Translations under genes and position numbers: made by a program
The notes under the pieces: generated by a model
What the model was told of the DNA's origin: nothing
Databases searched by the model: none
The model's input: only the letters and a program-made list of their open reading frames with translations
Shown here: one piece after another, positions 24,940-35,845 of the stretch
Position numbering within the stretch: position 1 is the first letter of the stretch
Layout of the letters: each line of letters opens with the position of its first letter
Assembly (NCBI GenBank): GCA_034359265.1
Contig: CP136898.1
Span: forward strand, 5,644,501-5,708,500
Reading direction: 5' to 3'
DNA from: Canna indica
Lineage: Eukaryota; Streptophyta; Magnoliopsida; Zingiberales; Cannaceae
DNA: 64,000 bases

Positions 24940-25940
24940 TAAATGATATTGGAAGATAGAGACAGGGGGTTAGTTACCACTAGAAGTGCTTTCCAATTTC
25001 TAAGAAGCCAGGAATCTTTTCATATGGAAGAAAATCCTGCTTGGCCTCTCTTTGGAAGCTTCCCACAGCTCCCAAAGTTCACATATTCCTTTGGAAATTC
25101 TTGCATAATAGACTCTCTACAAACTTGAGACTTTACAATCTCAAGCTTAGTAGCAACTCTAACGGTACAATGTGTTCTAATTGCCTTGAAACTATCACTC
25201 ACATATTCTTAGAATGTTCTTTTGCCTCCCAAGTTTGGGATCTTTTGGAACAGATACTTCATCTTGATTTTTCTAATATGATTGATTGGGATATTGGTAA
25301 ATCGCTCTACCATAATTCTCTCTTCTCATTCTCTCCTTTCGGTATAGCCATCATTGCTAATACCATTTGATCCCTTTGGCACGCTAGGAATTTGAAAATG
25401 CATGAAGGTAGGCAGCTTTCCCCTGCATGTCTCATGATTTCTATAAACTCTTTCACAAAGAGCTACTTGGAAAAGCCAAATCCTGATGGAAAAATTAAAT
25501 TAAACTCTATCTATCTCAAATGGTCTCCTCCAATTGACCGTTGGATAAAAATAAACTGTGATGATTCTGTCCAGAACTCTAATAGTGGATCTGGATTTAT
25601 AGCAATAAATAGTTTGAGTCATATTATTCAATCTGCTTCAGCATATTTATTTGATAAATTTATTCTTTATTGTGAAACATTTGTTGTCTTAATGGCTATC
25701 TCCTTTGTAGCTGATCAAAGACTCTATTATATTATCATAGAGACTGACAATAAACATCTTGTTGAAATGCTGCACGGATCCATTCCAATTCCTCTACCAT
25801 TGAAAATTATTTTTCAGAATATTATTGAGATTTTTTCTCATTATAATAACATTTTATATCAGTTTGTTTATAAGGAATGTAATCAAGCTGCTAATTGGAT
25901 AGCAAACAATGGGAGAACCATACTATCCAATCTGTACTAG
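24940..25940 (+). pseudogene. LINE ORF2, zinc-finger and RNase H domains
   Basis: The first part has PKVHIFLWKFLHNRL and a Cys/His pattern C-SNC-ETITHIFLEC, the zf-RVT domain that follows reverse transcriptase in plant LINEs. After another stop (near 25369) comes an RNase H-like domain (about 25530-25935): WIKINCDDSV, GSGFIAINS, the central Glu in ILYCETFVVLMAI, and IIIETDNKHLVEML. The frame ends at 25940 shortly before the A-rich tail. Confidence 0.85.
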
Positions 25941-26040
25941 TACTGTGGTAGGCCTCCTGAACTTTACAATATTGCTTACCAGGATTTTTTTGGTCCTGGA
26001 TTTAGTAGAGAGCTATAATATAATCTTTTTGTTGGAAAAA

Positions 26041-27005
26041 AAATACTCGGGACTAACGTTACCCATGCATGTATAATTAATTATTTGTCCATAAAAATTT
26101 TAAAATTAAATCAATTAAATGACTATATTATAGATACTAATTAAAAATAAATTTTATATCTATTATTTTTTAAATATAAAAAATTTAAAAATAAAAATCT
26201 AATTTATTTTTAATTTTGTCTCTTTTAGGTCGATTGTATTGTAGTTATTGGTGCAATTAATTGTTCAAATATTAAAAAAAAAAATTCTAAAGATATTGTT
26301 AGAAAATCAGACATGGGGGAAGGATTGTCCAATTTTTTTAAAGACTATCTAGACTACAATCTTAATCAATGTGGGATTTTAATACACTCTACTCACGTCC
26401 AGAATTCACATATGGAGCATGAAATTCTGCAAGTGACCCATTCTGATACCATGTTAAAAAATCAGACTTGGATCTAACTTCATCTCAAAAGTTAACTCAT
26501 GGGAGAAGAATTATTCAATCTATTTAAAAATTATCTAAATCACAATTTTAATCAATGTGAAACTTTAACAGACATATAATCTCCTTCTAAAATTCATTCA
26601 CTTTTGGAGATAATAATTTTTTTTTGCTATACGTCTCTCTTTGAGTTCTCTCCCCTCTTTCTCTTCCTTCAACCAAATAATAAATATTATCGAACTTTCC
26701 TACCTTGCCCTGCATGCATGCTTTAGCGCAAAAAACTCTTGATTATTTCATTAGCGTTTTGATATTTATAGATTGTTGACTATATATCAACCTAATTATA
26801 TAACGAGATGTTTGCCACTTCTAATGCCATAATTAATTAAAAGAGTTAATTATTTCATTAGGGGTTGTTTTTGACCCATGTCGATTCTTATGACAAGTCA
26901 TGATCTCATCCCATACATATAGGATTTTTACTTCATTAATTATACAAACATATATATACCAACATCTTGTAAGTCTTATACATGCCTCAAAAAATATGGA
27001 TGAGT
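26041..27005. other. AT-rich spacer with an internal direct duplication
   Basis: Two related segments, about 26300-26400 and 26456-26575, share AATCAGAC, TCATGGG/ATGGGGGAAG, TTCAATCTATTTAAA-like sequence, ATTATCTA, CACAATTTTAATCAATGTG and a final TTTAACA. This looks like a fragment of a transposon, but I cannot name the family. No gene. Confidence 0.5.
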
Positions 27006-27960
27006 GAGTTCGGGTATCTTATATTTTTATGATACTCGAATTTTATCTTGTATAAAATATGTTCCTAGATTTTGAAATCGGACTATATCCTGTTGGAATG
27101 TGGAATCGAACCCTACTCGAAACTTGTAGTGTAGTACGTACCGATTCTGAATACGTACCATGTTGAAATATGTTCATTAATTTACAAGTTCTAAAATATC
27201 CTATTGAAATCTATTCATTTACCCACAACAAAAAAACATTAAGAAACAAACATAAAAAAATCAGCGCCTATGTCATGGCCACAGGGATTTGGAAAATCCC
27301 AAATCTGCAGCACCAGCTCCAAACTAGCGCCGATTTCAATGGGCACTAGCTTGGAGCTAGCGCTTGATTCGAAAAACTCGGAGCCTTTAAGGCATTAGTT
27401 TCAAGGATTTTTGTCAATTTTTAGCAAATTTAGTATCACATCATTGGTTTAATTTTTCTTAAACGTCATTAATTATTATAAATAACCTATCAAATATTTC
27501 ATTACATTATCACAATAAAATTAATATATATTTTAAACATTAATTAAATAATTTTTCAAACATTGCAGTGTTTAGCATTCGGTGTGGGTTTATTTTTTAA
27601 AATTTGAAACTTGATACCGACGTTTGTGATATAGGCGCTAGTATCATAATCCTTTCCCTCAATATTTTTTACTTATATTTCATCACATTTTGAAAGATTG
27701 GAAATAAAGTTATGACTTCAAATTGGCGCTGATTTTTTCATCATAGCTGGTGCCAGAATTTTATTTTATTTTTGTAGTGACAAGTTCCAGGGTATAGTAT
27801 TCAATTTTGGGTACCGGATGTGTTAGAAATTAATTTTAATTAGTTTCTTAATTTTTATTTTGTCTCAAATTCTGTCCAAATTTAATTTAGATAGATTTTA
27901 ACTAATTTCAAATCTATTCGGTACTCAATTAGCTATCTCAAAATGTAATCATTGGTAAAT
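27006..27960. repeat. Dispersed repeat copy C, split by a small CACTA-like element
   Basis: Segments 27006-27223 and 27780-27960 align in order with copies B and D: TTTTTATGATACTCGAATTT, GATTTTGAAATCGGAC, TGGAATCGAACCCTACTCG, TTCATTTAC, ACAAGTTCC, TTTTGGGTACCGGATGTGTT, and TTCTTAATTTTTATTTTGTC. The gap is filled by the element at 27224-27779. Confidence 0.72.
27224..27779. mobile_element. Small non-autonomous CACTA-like element (556 bp)
   Basis: The ends are CACAACAAAAAAAC on the left and TTTATTTTTGTAGTG on the right, the latter reading CACTACAAAAATAAA on the other strand. Flanking trinucleotides are ACC and ACA, a 3-bp duplication with one mismatch. Subterminal inverted copies of AAAAAATCAGCGCC lie on both sides, with further GGCGCTAG/CTAGCGCC motifs inside. 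It has no coding capacity. The ends fit CACTA better than hAT or Mutator, but the left end has drifted. Confidence 0.65.
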
Positions 27961-29827
27961 AGGACTTATAGGTTAATTGTGTCTATTGAGACTAATTTGG
28001 TCGCATACCCTAATCAATGCTACAAGCTTATTGTGTTTGGTCATAGTCCTTGAGTTAGTACAATTGTCCATAAAATATTTATAAATGAGTGAATATAGAT
28101 AAAAAATAAATAATTCATATTCACTCTTTTTCTGTTCATTTTTCGTGTCCAACTGTCCACAGTACTTTCACACACTTTTGCCTTGACTTGACCCACTTAG
28201 CCTCCGATACCTTCCAACTAAGTTCCTCCTGTGAATTAATGTCAAGCATCAAAACCAAGACACGTGTTTTTGTCCCAATTAACTCTTAGGATGAGGTGCT
28301 ACTCATCTATTCCAAAACCTTGAGCTATTAAAAAAGCATATATAATCAAGAAACCACAATGTGGACTACACTCCCCTAAACTAAAAATCTTGCACGCTTG
28401 CTCAAGATGTCATCACTCACCTCTAGGTAGTTTGTCGTGACTTAATTAATTTATAGTAAATTAAGTTGACCTCTTCTAAATTTAGTAAAATTTTACGAAC
28501 CTCCTTTCTATTTATAATTTTTTTTTATAATCTTCTGAATTTTATAAAAAATTACAAAAAAAAATCCTCAAGTTATTTTTATTTCTCTCAATATTTTTAA
28601 AATAAAATAATTCATTTCAAATTTATATTTTAAAAATATTTATTCAATTATTTTATGCATGTATTTTAATTATTTTTTAACAAAGAACATAAGAGATAAA
28701 TCACATTACTAAATGACTTCATTTAACACCGTTAATTATAATGGAGGTGAATGTCACCTGAATAAAAAAAATCAATATAATTTTACTAAATATCAAAGAA
28801 ATTAATATAATTTACCCTAATTAATTCACTTGTTCTTTGTCATACATCTGTTACCAATATATCATAGATGATATATGTCTCATCCATTGAAATATATGGT
28901 AGCCATATCATTTGATGATGAGTTTTATAAGTTAGCTTTGGTAATAAAATAGTTAATTAACCAAAGTTGAGTAGAAGCACTGCAAATTCATATGAATTTG
29001 GGTACTATATATTTAAAAAAAACTTAAGTGGTTTGAAATTTTTTAGAGATTTTATAGTTAATTGAAAGGCTTAGATCGATAGATTAATTATGTATTGGCA
29101 CATTTGTTAATTAGTCATGCAAACAAAATTTTATAAAATAAGAAAACCCTCTTAGGTAGTAGAAAAAAATGTTTAATTAATAGAAAAATGTTTTTGGTTA
29201 AAGTGCGAAAGCTAGAATAACTTGGGGAGATGATTTTTTCTTTTACGAGGAGTAATTCATTTTTAAAAATGAGACTTCATTATATTATCTTTATTAAGCA
29301 TAAGATTAAAATATAACTTATAATATTTAATTATTGTACACATTTTATTAAATTAAAATAATGTAATAAAATTATAAAATTATATCTCTAATAATAAATT
29401 AATAGCTTTAAATTAAATACAATATATTGCAAATATATTCAATTAGTGTTTGTATTGTATATAATTAAATGATTTTATATAAAAAAATATTTAAAATAAT
29501 ATCAAGCTGTATTATTTAAATAACTAACCATTAAATAATTATATATAATATTTATGAAAAAGATAAATGATTTCTTATACATTATTTTTGTAATTTTTAC
29601 AATATTAGACTTAAAGTAAATCATATTATCATATAATTAAGTTGAAATTATTTTATTTTTTACTTTTGAAATATAGATATATGTGATATCATCAGTGTTA
29701 ACTCATTTGATTTCTAGCTAATCACCGAAAAATATATTCTAACTAAATCGAGTCCGCCGATGTCCGCCGCGTGCAGGAAATCGAGAGACGTGAATCCACT
29801 GACATTCGATGCCCACCGCGCAGCAGA
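27961..29827. other. AT-rich spacer
   Basis: No gene supported. The portion near 28130-28320 is less AT-rich and includes GACACGTGTTTTTGTCC with a G-box core, but no transcription unit follows. From about 29750 the composition turns GC-rich next to CACTA copy 2, which may be residue of the older element into which copy 2 inserted. Confidence 0.45.
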
Positions 29828-30543
29828 CACTACTAGAAACTTGGTCTTCAGCAATGGCTATCAGCAACGGCCGCTCAAGCCGTTGCTATTTGCAACGGCG
29901 TTCTTACGGCCGCCCGAGCCGTTGCAGATATCTGTATCTGCAACGGCGTTCTAACGGACAACCGAGCCGTTGCGAATTATTTTAATTATCAGCAACGACT
30001 TTCTGACGGAAAGGTGAGCCATTGCTGATTATTTAATCTTCGGCAACGGCTTACTAACAGATAAGTGAGCCGTTGCTGATGATAACTTATCAGCAACGGC
30101 TTTCTAACGGGCGAGTCAGCCGTTGCTGATAAGTTTATATAGGGCACGTTCTCGCGCCCGACCCTTCTTCCTCCCGCTTCTGCCGCCGCCGCTCCTGCCG
30201 ACACCTTCGCCGCTGCTGCCGACGCCGACGCCTCTCGTCGCCGCGCCGCTGCCGCTGCTACCGGTATGTTGATCGGCCGGCCTATACCGTTTCGGCCGAA
30301 GATGTTAAAATCCGACCGAAACCCTATTTCTAGGGTTTCGGCCGGCGGCGGTCGGCCTATGGCCACCGCCGGACCTTCTACAGTGGCCGGACAGTGTGTC
30401 CGGCCACTGTACGCCGGCGCCGGAGGGTGGACTCCGGCGCCGGAATATATATATATATATATATTATTGTTTTGAAATTGTTAATTAATTATTTTATAAA
30501 TGTTAATTAATTGTTTAGATTAATTATTAGGGTTTAGATTAAT

Positions 30544-30725
30544 TTCGGATGCGCGCCGGAATCGTCCACTTCGGACGTGCGCCGGAATTGTCCAATTCGG
30601 ACTCGCGCCGGAATCGTCCAATTCGGACTCGCGCCGGAATCGTCCACTTCGGACACGCGCCGGAATCGTCCAATTCGGACTCGCGCCGGAATCGTCCACT
30701 TCGGATGCGCGCCGAAATCGTCCAA
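30544..30725. repeat. 26-bp minisatellite, seven units, inside CACTA copy 2
   Basis: Seven direct 26-bp units matching the array at 16738. Units differ mainly at GGACGCG / GGACTCG and at CCAC / CCAA, so the two arrays have drifted separately while keeping the same number of units. Confidence 0.93.
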
Positions 30726-30932
30726 TATGGACTTGAACTGTCTCGAAACATTTAGAAAATAATCATCCATCCGACGAGTTGATATGTTTCACGTACGCAT
30801 CGACGAATCGGATATGATTTAGCAAAACCTTAGATGCATTCGGGGATTGTATGTTCGTGTAAAAGAAGTAGATGATCTTTTATACGACGTACAATTCTTG
30901 AATTGTCCCTGATTGGACAATTTGGGAATATA

Positions 30933-31122
30933 GTTATTTGTACTGCACTTACGTTTTTATTTTAACTGTTAACTAATTATTCTAAAATTCGGCAACATCT
31001 CTCTTGTTCTCCGATACGCGCCCAGATGATATGCGTATTCGGAGAACTGTAGGGAGATGCTGTCGAAATTTAGAATAATTAGTTAACAGTTAAAATAAAA
31101 ACGTAAGTGCAGTACGAATAAC
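30933..31122. repeat. 190-bp hairpin in CACTA copy 2
   Basis: Counterpart of 17127-17316: the left arm begins GTTATTTGTACTGCAC and the right arm ends GTGCAGTACGAATAAC. The arms pair better here because the left arm has GTACTGCACTTACG. Confidence 0.9.
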
Positions 31123-31174
31123 ATAAATTCCGAATGGAATAGGATAATCTCACCTAAAGACATTAACCAAAGAA

Positions 31175-31972
31175 ATGGTGCAAAAATACTCTATTCACAA
31201 CGATCAAGAATTGGAGACATTACGGAATCGTGATTTCCCTTCTTGGATTCAGACTTACAGCAAAGATCACAGAGCTGAAATAGATGAAAAAATATTTGAG
31301 TTTGTTAGTGGACCGTCGCGACTTGTGTCGTGCTATAGCGGATATTTTGTTAACGGGTATAAATTTCACACAGTTGAATATTCATCTACAAACAAGACGA
31401 TGAATGCTGGGGTCTGCGTGAAAGGGACAACCTATGTTGAATGTGATATGGGTTTCTATGGACTAGTGGAAGAAGTGATAGAGTTGCACTACTTCGGCTT
31501 GAAATCAGTGATCCTATTTAGATGTCATTGGTTCGATACAACAGAAAGGGGCATGAAAGTTCATCCAAAATACAAACTTGTTGAGGTTAATTACAAATCG
31601 AAATTTGCAGCAAATGAGCCTTTTATATTGGCATCACAAGCCGAACAAGTATATTACGCGAAGTATCCGGCTCGAAATAAAGATAGAGCAGATTGGCGTG
31701 TAGTCTGTAAGACAAAAGGTAGAGGAAAAATTGATCCGATAGTAGGAGAAAATGATCCTCCTGGTTTCTATCAAGAAGATGATCTTCCTGCTGTGGATCG
31801 TATTATTCCAATACTCGAGGATGCAGACACAACATCAATCCAATTAGAAGTTGAATATGCTGATGATGACGATCATGAAATTGAGGAAGCTGGAGATGAA
31901 GAAGATGAAGAAGAGGAAGAAGAGGAAGAAGAAGAAGAATTCGAAGACTATTATTCAGATGATGAAGAATAA
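31175..31972 (+). pseudogene. CACTA transposase C-terminal remnant (DUF4216 segment)
   Basis: An open 265-codon frame starting at an internal Met (MVQKYSIHNDQELETL). It matches copy 1 from about 17949 onward, without the stop that breaks copy 1 at 18518. It contains YFVNGYKFHTVEYSS, GFYGLVEEVIELHYFG and LFRCHWFDTTERG, then an acidic Glu/Asp tail. The sequence just before the Met joins directly to the leader found at 17360 in copy 1, so a single deletion removed about 590 bp including the transposase-associated domain. No catalytic core remains. Confidence 0.82.
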
Positions 31973-32047
31973 TTGTAAAGTATATATTTTATTAAATATA
32001 TCTTTACTATTTATACAATAATCTGATTATATGTCTGTTCGACAGAT

Positions 32048-33587
32048 ATGTCTGGTCGTGGTTATCGACGCAGGAGAGTTTCGGAGTCTCCGATCGGTGA
32101 GACTCCAGCACTTACTCATGCTGCTGATCCTCATGTTGTTGATCCTCATGAGGATGATACTGCCGAGGCTAGTACATCCAGACGTAGGCGGCCACGCGGG
32201 CCGAACAGGTGGCAGCCTCCACCAGCCACAGAGTCACGTAGATTGATTAGCGTGATTGGGGAGCGGTACGTAATATATCATGAATTATGAATCATTACAA
32301 ATTCATTATATCATAATATAATATTAAAATTTATTTTTGTTGTGCAGGTTCGAGCAAGAAGAAGTGCCAAGGAGCATTTCTTCTACTATTCGACGATACA
32401 TGCACGGGGCATGGCCTACGTGGTCTCACGTGCCTAGCGAGCAAGTCGACATGTTATGGCGCGAGTTTGAGGCACGTATTATTTTTTTTTACATGCATGA
32501 TATATTAATATTGATACTGATATTATTATTTTGCAGGCTCGCTATACATGGGCCGAGGACCAGAGGCCCTTCATTTACGCTGCCTGAGAGGCTATTTCCC
32601 AGGCAAGGTACAACGGGCAGCTGGGGCAGGCTCGGTCCCAGGCGATGGCCCGAGCTGGGACCACTAACATCGCGGAGACTCGGGGATACGGCTCCGATTG
32701 GATTACTTCGGATATATGGGATCATCTCGTGGGGATATGGTCGACGGATCGATGGCAGGAGGTTTCTCGGAATGCGGCTAGAAATCGCATGTCGGGGGGA
32801 GCAGCGCGTCACACCGGCGGCTCTGTTGCATTTGCAGTGCACGCAAACCGTATGGTAAGTATATCTTTTAATTATATATTTTATTTGTTATTATGTGTAC
32901 TAATTAATGTATTTATTTTGTAAATATAGACGACGGTGTTGGATGACGGGACTGTCCAGCGACCCTCCCCGATGGCGGTGTTTGAGCGGACTCACCGTCG
33001 AGCACATGGGACGGGGGAGTACATCCACAACCGCGCTGCATACATTATGGTAATTATATATTTGTTTAAGTTATTCATTATATATTTATAATTTAAGTTT
33101 TATGATAAATATTAAACAAAAAATCAAACTCGAGTAGGAGACCTACAGCCATACGGTGGTGCAGCGCGGGGGTACCCCCGAGGACTTTGACGCAGCATCA
33201 TGGGTCGAGGCCGCAGGTGGCTGGGACCATGGCCGCGTATATGGCTTCGCAGATAGTGGTCATGCGCGAGCCGTGCTAGGGCCACTTGGGGCACCGACCC
33301 CTCCGGTCGCTGGTGAGCGGCCGTCCACCTCTAGATCCAGTTATGATCATAGTAGCAGAATAAGGACTCTAGAGGAGACGATCGCGCGTCAGACTGAGTT
33401 GATGGAGCGCCAGAGTCAGACGATGGCGAATATAGAAGCTATGCTACGCAACTTGTCGGGTCATCCCGAAGCAGGCATCTCTTCGGCATCATCTAATCCA
33501 TCATCCTCGAGTCAGTCCACGCCGGTGTACACTCAAGCACTCCAGACCCCGCCATATGATCCAGGCCATCCTCCATCATCATCGTGA
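32048..33587 (+). pseudogene. Second CACTA gene (Ptta/En-Spm plant transposase family), one internal stop
   Basis: Five exons fit: 32048-32265, 32348-32471, 32537-32854, 32930-33049, 33138-33587. They join in frame to 409 codons with a single TGA at 32585-32587. Recognisable parts are a basic SRRRRPRGPNRW block, WPTWSHVPSEQVDMLWREFE, WDHLVGIWSTDRWQEVS, then RNRMSGGAARHTGGSVAF, the conserved core of the plant transposase_24 family, and a C-terminal coiled coil (SSRIRTLEETIARQTELM) with a Ser/Pro tail. Intron 2 starts GCACGT instead of GT, most simply a mutated GTACGT donor. Proteins of this family are thought to bind the subterminal repeats. The stop and donor make function doubtful. Confidence 0.82.
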
Positions 33588-34258
33588 GATTTTGTTTATA
33601 TTGATTTTGTTACTGAGATATTGAACTTGTTTAATTTATATTGACTATGTTACTGAGATGTTGATACTTCAATTTTACATTTGAATTGTGTTTATACTAT
33701 CGTGGATAATTATGAATATAAATATAATTGTTTTGATGTATATTTTGGTGTGTTTGTGATGTGTGAATGAATGTGTATGAGATGTTTGTGATGTGTGAAT
33801 GAATGTGTGTATGAGGGTATGGGTGTGTGAGTTATGTATCAGATAAATGTATCAATGTATCAATGGAAATTAGAAATATGAAATTTTTCTGTTTGCAGGG
33901 CGAGGTCATCAGCAACGGCTTTCCCACGGCTGTCCGTGGGTAAGCCGTTGCTAAAAGTGTATCGAAAGTCGTTGCTGATGACCTACAGCAACGGCCTAGC
34001 GACGGGGTTTTACTAACGGCGTTGCTACGGACTCAGCGGCTGTTGCTATTAATGTTATCAGCAACGGCTCCGTGTCTGTGGCAAAACCGTTGCTGATAAT
34101 ATTTTTAGCGACGGCCCAGCGGCCGTTGCTGATAATGTTTTGAGCGACGGCCCGAGCGGCCGTTGCTGAACCGTTGCTAAGTCATCAGCAACGCGACTTT
34201 CTGTCACGGCGCTATTGCAACGGCTCAGCCGTTGCTGATGACCATTTTTCTAGTAGTG

Positions 34259-34763
34259 AGAAATCGAGCAGGCACGAATCTGCGCCTGCGCTTAATCCGC
34301 TGCACGCGGAATTCCAATTCCGCGTGCGGCGGCTCAAATTCCGCTGTAATGTAGCGAAATTCGATGAATATATATATACTGACGCCTCTGACAGGCGTTG
34401 GTATGTTAAAAAAATAATAATTTTTTTTTATGGCTGAGCAGACGTCGAAATGTTAAACATATCGACGCCTGCTGACACCTATATGCAAGCGTCGATATGT
34501 CGAACATTTCGACGTCTGTTGACGCCTATACGCAGGCGTTGATTTGTCGAATATTTCGACGTCTGTTGATGCCTATATGCAGGCGTCGATATATATGTCA
34601 AACATTTCGACGTCTGCTCGGATGTCGAAATGAACATATAGGCTCTCGTCATATTCCACTCATTTTGTTGTCTTTGCTGGCGTCGATATGTTAATTTGGA
34701 CTATTATTGGCGTCGAAATGTTAGTTTATTCTGACGTCAAAATATCAATGATTTGTTGTAGTG
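34259..34763. mobile_element. Right end of a different, older CACTA-like element
   Basis: It ends ATTTGTTGTAGTG, i.e. CACTACAACAAAT on the other strand. The preceding 400 bases carry about a dozen copies of CATTTCGACGTC / GACGCCTATATGCAGGCGTC in both orientations, a subterminal repeat set unlike the CAACGGC set of copies 1 and 2. A 12-bp palindrome pair GCACGCGGAATT / AATTCCGCGTGC lies near 34300. The left end was not found. CACTA copy 2 may have inserted into it. Confidence 0.65.
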
Positions 34764-34818
34764 TCATTTTACTCTTGAGCCAAAGTCTCTAACTGATTAG
34801 AGACTTTGATTAAAATTT

Positions 34819-34864
<46 letters not shown>

Positions 34865-35795
34865 ATTTTAATTTATATTTTTTTATAATAAAACTGAGGT
34901 GTTAGAGTACGTCTAGAAAATATATTTTTAAACTCTTTAATTCATTAGAGACTTTTTCATAAAGTCTATAAAACTAAATTTAAATTAAAAATTATGAAAT
35001 ATTTTGATGAAAAATATTTTTTTGAACAACAACACATCTCTTGTATTTAAAAAAATATATTTTATTAAAATTATAAAATTATAAAATTATTATAGACTTT
35101 GGGCAAAAGTCTGTGATACATTTGAGACTTTTTCCCAAAGTCTTTAAAATTAAATTTAAAATATGAATATTAAAATATTTTTTGTCCTAAATATTTTGAT
35201 AGACTCTAGCACATATTTTATATTACATATATATTTTTTATGAATTAAATTTTATTTTTATGATTAAAAAAATATTATAAACAAATGTCTCTAGCTTCAT
35301 AATTTTTTTAAAAAATATTTGAATTTATGAAATAATTTTTTAATGATACAAAAGATGTACTATGATCCAAAAAATATTTTATATCAAAATATTTTATAAT
35401 TTTTAATTTTAACTTATAGAATTTATGCAAAAGTATTTAATGCATTAGAGGGTTTGAAAATATATTTTTTATACTATAGTATCTCATTTTTATCATAAAA
35501 AATATTTTATAAATTTAAATTAATTTTTAATATTTTTGACCAAGTCTCTAAAATGAGTACCCAATTCATTAGGTTCCAATTTTAAGAATTTTAATCCAAA
35601 ATTCGAATATGAGAATTTTTCTCTCCCAAAATCCAATTTTAAAAAATTCCTATTTTAATTTTTATAAAAATCAAGAGTTTACACATTAATTCAGGGCCGA
35701 GTCATTAGTGTACTGAGTAATAAATATAAGTAATTTATTTTTACGTTTCATGTATTTAGCTAGTTTTGCTGCTCCATTGCAAATAGAATCTCATC

Positions 35796-35845
<50 letters not shown>

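Larger units (their letters stand above)
21600..26040 (+). mobile_element. Decayed L1-type LINE retrotransposon
   Basis: On one strand and in the right order there are: the end of a Ser/Lys-rich first ORF (to about 21911), an endonuclease start (21920), a reverse transcriptase, a zinc-finger reverse-transcriptase domain and an RNase H domain, closing with a short A-rich tail near 26034-26040. This is the plan of plant L1-type LINEs that carry RNase H. Many stops and several frameshifts make it dead. The 5' boundary is not certain and I could not identify a target-site duplication. Confidence 0.88.
29828..34258 (+). mobile_element. CACTA (En/Spm) DNA transposon, copy 2
   Basis: A 4431-bp element. 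It starts CACTACTAGAAAC and ends TTTCTAGTAGTG, a perfect 12-bp terminal inverted repeat, flanked by AGA on both sides (29825-29827 and 34259-34261). Subterminal arrays of CAGCAACGGC / GCCGTTGCTGA lie at about 29850-30140 and 33905-34245. It shares the leader, 26-bp minisatellite and hairpin with copy 1. It has lost the whole 5' part of the transposase gene but keeps an almost complete second gene. With no transposase core it would need help from another element. Near-identity of the coding remnants suggests the two copies share a recent parent. Confidence 0.94.
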
